Assembly (NCBI RefSeq): GCF_018143015.1
Contig: NC_054749.1
Span: 29,720,411 to 29,784,410 of the forward strand
Reading direction: 5' to 3'
DNA length: 64,000 bases
Source: Lytechinus variegatus
Lineage: Eukaryota; Echinodermata; Echinoidea; Temnopleuroida; Toxopneustidae
The translations under genes and the position numbers were made by a program. A model generated the notes under the pieces. It was given only the letters and a program-made list of their open reading frames with translations. It was not told where the DNA came from and did not search any database. This document shows, in pieces, positions 34,412 to 44,633 of the stretch. The first letter of the stretch is position 1; every line of letters begins with the position of its first letter.

Positions 34412-37400
34412 ATGGCTCAAGCCCAAGAATTAAAAGCAGGTGAATATTACTTTATTTTTTTCCATGAATAATTACAATGCTACTTCCAAATTTCAGTAAA
34501 GATTAAAAATTATTGATATAGATACTGTTTAAAGCTATAAAAGGGGGAATAAAAACAATAAATTTCAATTGACTGTGTCCCACCTGTTAATATTTGTGTT
34601 AGCGTACCAGGTATAGTGAGTGATTGTATTACCGACCGGCCTTGTATTACCGAACGCGTGCATCAGATGCGTCATAAAATAATCAAATACGCTCAAACCT
34701 TTGCAACTTCCTTCCAAAGGGAACTTAAATAGAAAAATTATCAAAAACACAATTTCGAAGTCTTTATATACTCAAAACAATAAAAAATGGTCAAAATAGC
34801 TCATCAGTGACTTTGTTGTTTTCCCAACTTTTCCCATAGAAAACACACGTTCGGTAATACAATACCTTTTCAAGTGACCAAAATATTTCACTTGCGAAGA
34901 GGGGTCCGATTGGAAGCTGATGTCGTAAAAAGGAAAAACAATTTCGGCAAAATTTCTGCATATTTATATTTTGTAGGTATTTGTGTATTTATGGTGAAAG
35001 TTTGGTGAATTTTATTGGAATAATGTGTTTGATATGATCAAATTCATGAAAAGTGTTCGGTAATACGATCCACTACCATACCTCGGGCGGAGTTGGTGCC
35101 ACTTGTTCACTGCTACCATCTGGCCTGTGGAGAATCTACAGGTAGGACTATGGTATGCCAATGCTGTATAGAGCACACACTCTAAAAAAATCATTAAAAT
35201 ATCACTTTTGTGACCCAAATTACTAATTTTCATACAGTTTTAATTTATTTATCATTAGTAATGTGGTGGGAATAATTTTTGTATTCAAAAGAGCACTCAA
35301 AAACTTGAATTTTGGGCATATTTTTGTGTACGCCCTCTATTGGTGGAAAGTAATATGGCAAGAAAATTTTCATTTTTTGATCTCTATTTTTAATTAAGAA
35401 AAAATGATATAAAGAATCAAATTTAAATAAGAGCCAAGCAGTATGATTTAACAGGTCTAATGGAAACTGTCAGTGTAAAAAAATCAAGCATTTGCCCCAA
35501 AGAAAAAGAGAAAATAAGCCAAACATTGCCACCCTTATTTTGTCACACATGGAGATATAATTGAGGACAAGGTTATATTATAACCTTGTTCATTGAATGA
35601 GTGGTTGGTGCAGGCCACTGAGAGAATACTGAGGAGATCATTTGGGTGTGGAAACGACCCACAACGAATAACAAGAACAATAGGCCACTGCCTGGTTCAC
35701 TGCAAACCATCTAATTTCCATACAGTTGCACTTTATTTTTCATTGTAACTTGTTAATAATTTTGTATTCACCAGAGCACTCAAAAACTTGAATTTTGGGC
35801 ATATTTTTGTATACGCCCTCTATTGATGGAAAGTAACTAATATGGCAAGAAAATTTTTATTCTTCAATCTCTATTTTTAATTAAGAAAATGAAATTCAAA
35901 GAATAAAATTTACATAATAGCCAAGTTATATGATGAATAGCTGTAATGGAAACTGACAGTGTAAGAAAATCAAGCATTTATCCCATAGAAAAAGAGAAAA
36001 TAAGCCAAACATTGCCACCCTTATTTTGCCACACATGGAGATGTAAGTGAGAACAAGGTTATATCATATTCATAACCCACTCACACAACATGCGAGGTTA
36101 GTATGATCATAACCTTGTTCATTGAATTAGTGGTGCAGGCTCCACTCCACTTTACTACCGCTACACTATGCTCCACCTACCCAAACTTCGGGACGGTGAA
36201 CTCGATCGGATATTCCGAGTGACAAAGGTGGGATCAAAAAAAGGTTTATTGTAAAAATTAAAGAAAAAAAATATAACAAGAAAGAAAAACAGCTTAATTT
36301 CTTACTCTTCACCCTTATTTCACTCTGTGTCCATCCTCCGGTTATCCTCAAAATTGGTGATTTTGGGCCAGTATCTGATTCCCCACACGTCATATGTGTA
36401 TCATTCAAGGCTGATTTCAAAGCATAGTATGCGATCGGTCGCAGGCCAAACAGCATAAATATTAATATTATATTGGATGCGGGCTCAGAAAATACCAGAA
36501 ATATTCTGGTATTTTCCCAGAATATTTTCCCAGTGTTTAAGTTTTTTTGTTCTAGGCCCTACTATTATTATTGTGTTACTGTAGTGACTAGTCTGCTAGT
36601 AGTGTATTAATTAAAAAAAAATATTGTTGTACTTGACTTACTTTTCTATTTCATATTTTCTGCCAAATGAAATACATTATCACCCGTATCAGACATCTGA
36701 GCTGGTCATTTACAAAACCGTATTGCCCTACATTTTCTGAATATCGGGAAGGGTAGGTATATTGTTTGTATTTTCCTCGGTCTCAATGCGCGTATTTACT
36801 TTGCATGCAGAGACGACGCAAACTATACCTTTGTATTTTCCCTGGTCTCATATCCACGCATTTGTGGATGCGTATAAAGAGATACACTTCATAAGGATCC
36901 GCGCACCAACAATATACGTCATAATAAAGACAACACTGGATCCCAGCGCTTGCAAGTACGTCATAATGGTAAAGTGCAGAGCCTAGACCAATATTAACAT
37001 GACACAATAGAACTCTATTTTTGAAAGAAATTTCCCCATTATCATGATTTTTGCTCTAGATATCTGATTTGGATGATAATGAAAATATTGACTGGCTTTT
37101 CTTTCGGGGAACATCAAATATATTGCCCTTAAAAGACCCATATTGCCCTCTTCTAAAGACTCGGGCCAATATGATTCTTCTGCTGGCAATATATTTGATG
37201 TTTCCCTCAAGGCCATTCAATATTATATAAATATTAATAATAATTAAAATTTCATAGAAATATTCTCTCATTTCTTTTCTCAATGCCAACTTGATAGCAG
37301 GGTGGACTTCCACTAGACAATTAGTCTTGTCTAAATGACTCTGAATCCAGTTGAATTCAAAGTTTCAAACTACACTAATTTTCTGACTGAGTTTTCATAT

Positions 37401-39847
37401 TCATACCGTCTCTGTCCTTTGTTGGACTATAATTTTCCCCAGTTGTCAAGGAGACATTGGAAAATAATGGTGTCCTTGGAGAGATCAAAGCAAGAGTCAG
37501 AGCTGAAGTCTTCCGAGCCTTGGATGATCCAAATCAGAGGAAACCACCACTCAGCAATGAAAACATGCTCATCAATGAACTCATCAGAGAGTATCTAGAG
37601 TTCAACCACTACAAATATACATCATCAGTACTACTATCAGGTATGGTTGTGAATAGATAAAGCTTAACAGTTGTAAAATTGTCCATAGTCACTCTTGTCA
37701 GTAAAATTGTCAATAGTTACTCTTACCTAATTTGAAGAACTTTTAAGTAATAAACCCTTTTCTTTGGTCTTGGGATTTTTAAAATATTTAATCAGGTTTA
37801 TGTGCATACCAGGTAATAGATTTCATTTACCAAATGGTACAAAGATGATAGGTTTTATAAAAATTCTTCCTTTTCAGAGTCTGGGCAGCCCACTACTCCC
37901 CTAGATCGCCAGTTTTTGGCCACTGAGCTCAATCTAGTAGAAGACAGAAATACATCTAGCATGTAAGTATTAATGTACGATTAAATGTAAATGAGTAAAG
38001 ATTATTCATTTAATGTAATTTTTTTTAAATGTCTTTGACTGGTTATATTCAAGATTTCTAGGCCCAAATTTACATTTGGGTTTTTTACAACGATCGGTTG
38101 AACCTATGGTTTATTCAGATTTCCTGTATAAATTATGCTTATTTACCGCGTATATTGGAAATTAACGCCTGTTGACGTGGTTATCCAAGCTATTTTATTC
38201 ATGAGTCCACTGTTTTTAATTAATGAGTCCACTCTTAAAACAGTGAACTCATAAATAAAATAGCATACTTAACCATGGCAACAGGCGTCAATTTGGCACA
38301 CTGACAAAAGCCTGCATTAGACAGTCTATAATACATGAAGTAAATAAGCGTAATTCATACTGAAAAATCTGTATAAACCATGGGTTCAAACGACGGTTTT
38401 AAAAACCAGCTTTGTGAATTCGGGCCCAAGTGTTTTTTTTCTCAAGTACAAAATAGATTTCTGATTTCTCTGACTGATTTATATTGATTGAAAAATTCAA
38501 TTTAGTTTCATTTTCTTTCTAGAAAAGAAAATCCTATCCTAAAAAGGTGGTAATAATTCACTAGTTTCGAAAATACCAGTAAAATAGTGGCTATCATTTT
38601 GATTTATAATTTATATAGAAATGTATTTTTTACATATCGCAAGAACATTAAAAGTCATTCAAACAGGATCAGCTTTTGGTTTCTGGAGAATTTGTACTGG
38701 ATCTCTCTTTACTTTGTTGATTATTATCAATATTCCAATATTTCTGTTTTCAGACCTCTTCTGTATGGGATACTTTCACACTTCATCCATGGTCAAGGAA
38801 GAGGTTCTTCTGTGAGCCCCGCCCACCAGTCGTCATCACACCAATTTAGATCGCTTCCTGTCAGGTCAGATCGTCACAGGACAACAAGATCAGGTGAAAG
38901 TTAACACCTTTTCCTTTTATACAGGGATTTCTTTAAGTCAGAATTAATCAGTTTTATTCCCAAAACCGGCAATAGTGTTTTATCTTTTATGCATAGCTTG
39001 AAAAACGAAACATGTCTAAGAATCGCAGAATTCAGTTAAAGGGGAATCCAGCCTTGGCCATAGAATGTTGTGTTGGGAAGGAGAAAAATGAATTAAACAG
39101 AATGGTGAAATGTTGAAAGAAATCGGACAAGCAATAAGAAAAATATAGCTGCTTTAAAATTGAGATCACTAATACCATGTAGATTTCAAATTGGCAACTG
39201 GGTAAGTAAATTATGACAAGGGGCAAGGACAACTTTCCCATAGGCCATGTACTTTATTATCAGGGATTTGTGGTTTTCTCCTAAGTACCCATTCCCCTGG
39301 GGCAGTAATCTAAATATAACCCAGGTAGTATATTGTTTAATGTCGTCACGAAAGAAAAATATAATTTGAAATAAAACTTTTGGGAAAAATGACATTTTAG
39401 CCATAATATGTATTGGAGTACATGGAAGAGTAGTCCTTGCCTTACATCACTATGACATCACATAAGTGGCCAATTTGAAGTCTCCATGGGTATAGTGATT
39501 ACCAATATTTACAACTTTAAAAAATTCATAACTTTCTTGTTATTTGTCCAATGTTGTTCAAACTTTCACCTATCAACTTGTCTGATTTTTCTTATAAAAA
39601 CAAGGTTTCATTTGGGTTGGATTCCCCTTTTAATGCAGTTTGATCTAGATTTGTCAAGGGTGATTTTTATTATTGCATAGTGAATCGAGACATGGAAAAA
39701 GCTTCTATTTTCATACCTTTGTATTTTTTATCAGAACCTTTGTCCCCATTTGATTGTTTCTTTGATTCCTCTTCTTCTATAGATGTTCCTCATCATTCTG
39801 ATGTGAGGGTAGGAGAGCCGTTCACATTCAGCAACAAGACAAGATGA
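34412..39847 (+). CDS. CEP20: CEP20 / FOPNL (LisH-domain centrosomal protein), five exons, 171 residues
   Basis: CEP20 (FOPNL, FOR20) is a small FOP-family protein of centriolar satellites and basal bodies needed for cilium assembly. Exons: 34412-34439 (28 nt), 37443-37640, 37878-37962, 38754-38893, 39783-39847 (TGA). All junctions are GT-AG and in phase; the total is 516 nt. The N-terminus MAQAQELKAVVKETLENNG lines up with human MATVAELKAVLKDTLEKKG, which fixes the tiny first exon. The core GEIKARVRAEVFRALDD and the LisH motif (about residues 49-81: NENMLINELIREYLEFN, then HYKYTSSVLLSESG) are strongly conserved, as is IPLLYGILSHF from exon 4. The Ser/Arg-rich C-terminal tail (from about residue 112) is diverged. 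Length is close to the human 174 residues. Intron 1 (3.0 kb) is packed with repeats. It is followed on the same strand by SLC25A38. Confidence 0.93.
34607..35084 (+). mobile_element. ~480-bp inverted-terminal-repeat element, copy 1 (CEP20 intron 1)
   Basis: Left end GGTATAGTGAGTGATTG, right end rc GGTATGGTAGTGGATCG; both run into GTATTACCGA. The motif TCGGTAATAC occurs several times inside in both directions. The copy at 43385-43878 is the same element inverted, with high similarity along its whole length. No transposase frame is visible, so it is non-autonomous. The TSD could not be fixed. Confidence 0.75.
35215..36142. repeat. Tandem duplication, two ~430-bp units about 483 bp apart
   Basis: Unit 1 (about 35215-35625) and unit 2 (about 35702-36142) share long stretches such as GAGCACTCAAAAACTTGAAT at 35291 and 35774, GCCAAACATTGCCACCCTTA, and AACCTTGTTCATTGAAT. 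At the end of unit 1 ACAAGGTTAT and ATAACCTTGT nearly touch; in unit 2 the same arms are separated by about 40 extra bases. It lies in CEP20 intron 1. Confidence 0.8.
37106..37206. mobile_element. 101-bp foldback in CEP20 intron 1
   Basis: Arms 37106-37127 and 37185-37206 are 22 nt long with one mismatch; the interior has a second pair CATATTG / CAATATG. Probably a small foldback transposon; a structured RNA is the alternative. Confidence 0.55.
38060..38429. mobile_element. ~370-bp foldback element in CEP20 intron 3
   Basis: Reverse-complementary halves: GGCCC..AAATTTAC at the left and GAATTCGGGCCC at the right, continuing through TGGTTTATTCAGAT.. / CTGTATAAACCATGGG, AACGCCTGTTGACGTGG / CAACAGGCGT and ACTGTTTTTAA / TTAAAACAGT around the centre near 38230. 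Arms are moderately diverged, so it is not recent. Confidence 0.7.
39036..39633. mobile_element. TTAA-flanked inverted-repeat element, ~598 bp (CEP20 intron 4)
   Basis: Starts TTAAAGGGGAATCCAGCC and ends GGTTGGATTCCCCTTTTAA. TTAA ends and a GG..CC terminal design are shared with the elements at 10657 and 62642, but the sequence is a different family. No transposase frame. Confidence 0.7.
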
Positions 39848-40214
39848 TGTCAAGTCTCACCTAGTTTCAACTTTTGACAAAACTCTGTATGCATTGGTCT
39901 GATTAAAGAATTTACCAGTCCTTATGCTGGAAGTTGTTTGTATCATATTGTCAACATGAAATTGAAGACTTGAAACAGGAACTTTTCTTTCTTATGTTTA
40001 CAATCCACTGCCTACTTTTCATGATGGTCAGTATTACTTAATGTCATCTTGTAGCAAAATTACAATGTGTGGATTGGTTTGTTGATGAACTGAACACAGT
40101 TCTAGTTGTTGGAGCAATTAATAATGTCGGATTATAGACATGGAACAAGAAAGACTGGGAATTCCTACGTGGAACAAAAAAGATGAGACAGAAGATACTG
40201 TGTTTAACAATCAC

Positions 40215-40251
40215 CCTCGAAAACCCCTACAAATCTTGTAGGGTTTCGAGG
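40215..40251 (+). other. Hairpin downstream of the CEP20 stop codon
   Basis: CCTCGAAAACCCCTACAA and TTGTAGGGTTTCGAGG pair over 16 bp with two single-base bulges and a 3-nt loop. It is about 370 nt after the stop codon and thus may lie in the 3' UTR. Function unknown. Confidence 0.4.
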
Positions 40252-40573
40252 CAATCTGGACATCATTTGGGAAAATCTGAGACACTATTTTTCTCCATTT
40301 GCAAGTATGAAGAAAACTCAGTACAAAAAAATAGTTCATGTAAGCTACATTTCACATTATAGTCAATGTAACCAAGCATAAAATTCAGTCCTTCAGTCAC
40401 AGGGCCCAGATCTTCAACGAGGTAGTCAAGTTTTCCTCAAATTTTTACAATTTACTCAATTAATTGCCAGTTTAAAACTAACTAGGATATATTTAGAGAT
40501 TTATTTTCCAAACATTCATATACTTTTTTTTCTTGTCTGATCTCTGTTTCCTTTCAAACTTTCAAATAGCTTT

Positions 40574-41250
40574 TGTCTCACCTGCATAGTAGTGAGACTA
40601 TAGGAGCTACTTTTCCGACGGCAGCAGCAGCGTCAACACCAAATCTTAACCAAAGGTTAAGTTTTTAAATGACAGCATAACTTAGAAAAGTATATGGACC
40701 TAGTTCATGAAACTTGGCCATAAGGTTATTCAAGTATTACTAAACTTCCTGCCTGAGTTTCAAGTCACATGATCAAGGTCAAAGGTTATTTAGGATCAAT
40801 GAACTTGGCCAAGTTGGGGGTATCTGTTAAATTACCATCATAACTCTGTAAGTGTATTGGTCTAGTTCATAAAACTTGGACATAAGAGTGGTCATTCAAA
40901 TAGCACTGAACATCTCATGCGAGTTTCAGGTCACATGACCAAAGTCAAAGGTCATTTAAGGTCAATGATGGAGGTCCATTTTGGAGGTAATTATTGGATT
41001 GCTTTAGTAACTTTCAAAGTTTATAGATATATTTTATAAAATGTGGATATAGGGGTAATCAAGTATCATTGACAAGTCTTGGTCGCATGATCAAGGTCAA
41101 ATGTCATTTATTGTCAATGAACGTAGTATTGTATCATTATATGAATGGTGTTTTTTGTGAATAATTATTTCATAGTAGTTTTTAAAGTCAGCACTGCTGC
41201 TATATTGGATTGTGTGATGCAGGTGAGACTGCCAGAGATGCTCCACTTGT
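40574..41250 (+). mobile_element. Dispersed repeat with AGGTCA arrays, copy 2
   Basis: Same family and orientation as 18080-18882: TGTCTCACCTGCATAG at the start, ATGCAGGTGAGACTGCC at the end. It retains CTATAGGAGCTACTTTTCCG and GACGGCAGCAGCAGCGTCAA near the left end. It may sit within the CEP20 3' UTR if the AATAAA at 41711 is used. Confidence 0.7.
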
Positions 41251-42227
41251 TTTTAATTTCTTCTTTCCAACAAATCATAATTTTCACCAGGTTTTCATTA
41301 TTGCGTGTAATTAGTTGAAAATGCTCACAAGGTTATTTTTGTTATTCAGTGTACCAATTATATATATTTCATCTTTGTTAGCCTATTGCTCGAGACTGCT
41401 TTTAATGTTCAGATGATTTGTCTGTTGTAGCAGATTATATTCTCAAGAAGATTTTCTAGTTCATGTGATCAACACTTTCATGTTATACAATGTAATCAAA
41501 CAAGAGATCCATGTATATCATATTGCTGTGAGCATGAACTGAGCTGGTTGAGTGTATAATGCTCTGACTTTAAATATGCAATTCAACCATCTGATATGTA
41601 TCTTCTTGAAATGACATCTCAAGTTTCGAACAAATACATTCTCACACTTTCCAAATAGAAAAAAGGGAAGTTTATAATTATGTTTTTGATCAAAGTTTCA
41701 GTGTTGCCTCAATAAACAAGTGATGTGGGGCTATGTTCTAAGGAGATTTTTTTTGTGTGTTTGTTACTAAAATATATAATGATACACTTCATAGTGCCTT
41801 TTTTTTTCAAGTGACATTTGAAATCGGGACTCTCTCATCTTGAAATCGTTTCCCAAAATGAGTATTCCAGATAAAGAGTACAGTATTTTCTACTTTGAAA
41901 TTTAGGATTTTAGGAATTGGCAAATCAAAAGTTATAAAAATTGAAATATATATACACATTTTACAAACGCAAGTCATTTGTTCTCTTTTGTTACAGTGTA
42001 TTGAGTGTAATGTATGTTTGCACCTTATATGAAAATAGAGACATAGAAAAAAAGATCGAGGAAGGACTGGAGAGAGAGGAGGGGGGTGGTACTAGATTTT
42101 GAAAAGGGAAAAAATATGATATTCCACAATATGCGAGAGAGGAACGAACATTTCCTGAGAGTTTTCAAAATGCCTACATATTACATTTTCATTCTTGATA
42201 GCATTTGCATAGAGGAATAGACTGTTT
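41251..42227. other. CEP20 downstream spacer
   Basis: AT-rich, with AATAAA at 41711-41716 as a possible distal polyadenylation signal for CEP20. No exon is seen. Confidence 0.4.
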
Positions 42228-42408
42228 CCTAGGGGGTGCTGTGTGTATTATTCTCCAGAGGCAGCACCCCCAGGAATTCTGGTAGGTGTGGCAAATTGGG
42301 GAAAATATAGAGAAAATTACACTTTTTTGTTTTTGCTTGTATTTCAAATTTACTTGAGCACCCCAAGCAAAAAAAAAACACAAAAATCATGCCCAGGGCC
42401 CTGCTTCC
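42228..42408 (-). mobile_element. Non-autonomous repeat (family 3), copy B
   Basis: Opposite orientation to 31624-31868: begins AGGGGGTGCTGTGTG, has GGCAGCACCCCCAGGAATTC, and ends CCCAGGGCCCTGC. Both copies have GTGTGGCAAA/ACACAACTTCC-like interiors. Confidence 0.5.
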
Positions 42409-42639
42409 TCCCACGGATTTTGAAAACTAACTTGTTGTAACTGTTCACAAAATGCACACAAAGTATAAAAAAAAGCTTTAAAAAAGAACCCCAAATGTCA
42501 TATTCTAGGTTGCTTCAATCCCTTGCTTACTTATCATGCTTATGTTTTTCAACATCTTAAGTATCCATGCCCCCTGAGGAAAAAAAATATCTACAGCCTT
42601 GCCTCAGAAATTTCAAAAGACATTTTAGTTCTTAGGTTA

Positions 42640-42982
42640 AATCTACTAGTTTGTAGGCTTGATTGAGAGAAATTGGTTGAAAAGGGAATAAAGCGAGTTA
42701 TTCAGAGGAGATTAAAATATTGTTCATTTCATCTGTTAATTAATATCCCACTATTCATTCGATCTAGTGTGCGTAAAAGTTATCACACTAGATTGAATGA
42801 ATATGTTGCCTGTTACCGCATTTTTCATCGTGTAAATAGTAGGACTTTAACTTTTATCATTATTACAATTCTATACATTATGATTGCGAGGACCCATTGG
42901 ATACAAGCTTTTTCCTATTGATTTGTGTTTTGGTGATATAGCAAATGAAATAATCAGTCGATCGATCAATCAATCAATCAAA
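42640..42982 (+). mobile_element. LINE-like 3' fragment with ATCA tail
   Basis: AT-rich stretch ending with GCGAGGACCCATTGGATACA, AAATGAAATAATCAGTCG and tandem ATCA units, the form of a non-LTR retrotransposon 3' end. The 82-codon frame at 42673-42921 is not clearly a reverse transcriptase remnant. Confidence 0.4.
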
Positions 42983-43019
42983 ACTTTTTGATCAAATCTT
43001 GATCGAGAGAGCCTTGAAG

Positions 43020-43195
43020 ACTGTCAAAAGATGGCGCTAATGCAGTTTTCCTACAGTTCTCAGTTCGGCCAAGACAGTTGAGGGACTGTCCAAACTTTGA
43101 AAACAAATTTCACTTTTTCCAGTGTACTGTAATGTACGTTGGAGTTGTATTTGCCAGTTGGTCGAAGACAGAGCTGCTCTGATAACGTATTATAA
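43020..43195 (+). promoter_or_regulatory. Putative SLC25A38 promoter and non-coding first exon
   Basis: AAGATGGCG (about 43030), a YY1-type site often found at housekeeping start sites, is followed by sequence ending in a good donor (GTGAGT at 43196). A matching acceptor TTCTTCCTGACAG ends at 44373 and opens onto the segment holding the SLC25A38 ATG. A 5' UTR intron of 43196-44373 is therefore plausible but unproven. Confidence 0.35.
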
Positions 43196-43384
43196 GTGAG
43201 TATTCATACCAGGGTAAGAATTAACAGGAATCTATGACTTCAAATTTGCTTCTAATTCAGGACAGAGGCGAGGACACACCGCTGCCCCGTAGCTTGCCCG
43301 TCCCGTCGGGGTGAAGTGGTCTCGAAGGCCGGGATTTGCAGGGCAAGAAATCACGCGCGATAAACGTTTCCCATGCAGACTACC

Positions 43385-43878
43385 GTATGGTAGTGGATCG
43401 TATTACCGAACACTTTTCATGAATTTGATCATATCAAACACATTATTCCAATAAAATTCACCAAACTTTCACCATAAATACACAAATACCTACAAAATAT
43501 AAATATGCAGAAATTTTGCCGAAATTGTTTTTCATTTTTACGACATCAGCTTCCAATCGGACCCCTCTTCGCAAGTGAAATATTTTGGTCACTTGAAAAG
43601 GTATCGTATTTAATACCGAACGTGTGTTTTCTATGGGAAAAGTTGGGAAAACAACAAAGTCACTCATGAGCTATTTTGACCATATTTTATTGTTTTGAGG
43701 ATATAAAGACTTCGAAATTATGTTTTTGATAATTTTTCATCATTTTTCTATTTAAGATCCCTTTGGAAGGAAGTTGCAAAGCCAAAGGTTTGAGCGTATT
43801 TGATTATTTTCTGACGCATATGATGCGCGCGTTCGGTAATACAAGGCCGGTCGGTAATACAATCACTCACTATACCTA
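43385..43878 (-). mobile_element. ~490-bp inverted-terminal-repeat element, copy 2 (SLC25A38 upstream)
   Basis: Reverse orientation relative to 34607-35084: begins GTATGGTAGTGGATCG and ends CAATCACTCACTATACC. It lies inside the proposed SLC25A38 5' UTR intron. Confidence 0.75.
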
Positions 43879-44633
43879 CCGTATATAAGATAGAATCGTG
43901 TGTGAAAGTGGTCCTGTTAAGAAATTCATAAATTGAAATGAAAGGGTTGAGTGTTTATTACCAGAGGATAGTCTGTGCAGGCTCCACTTATCCTGAATAG
44001 TATAGGGTTGCATGGCCGATATTGGGAGACTTTCTCCAATATGGGAGACAATCTCTCATATTGGAAACTTGCTTTGCAAAAGAACAAACAAAACAACATC
44101 AACAAAGATTTTTTCCACCCAAAATATTGCTTCACTGAGGTCAGAATCCCATTTGTTTTGTGTGTGGATGACAACAAAAATCCCTATCAAAACATATGTA
44201 GATAGTCTAAACACCCAATTAAAAGACAATTTTTAAAAATACATTAAAAAAGGTACATGTACAGTACTACAATTTAAAAGAAATATTCAGTACATGGGGT
44301 CTCTTGAGGCTATGTATGATGCATAACAATAAAATGAACTTATATTTTGTTTTTGTTTTTTTCTTCCTGACAGGCATTTTCAAGTAAAATAAAGCAAGCT
44401 GGCTTGTTTTCTTCCACTCAAAATCGATACTGCAGTGCCAGGGCAATTCCTGATCATTGACGATCTATTAAAGCCGATCTCTCTGTCCTAGTTGGTCTTC
44501 ATTCTGCTACTGGGCGAAATGAATATGTAGGGAAAATCTGTATGATTGACTGAGCTTACGACATAATACTGCCCTTTGTGACACATTCACAGTGTTCTCC
44601 AGACACAGGAAGCAGTTACTTCTTGAAGGTCAA

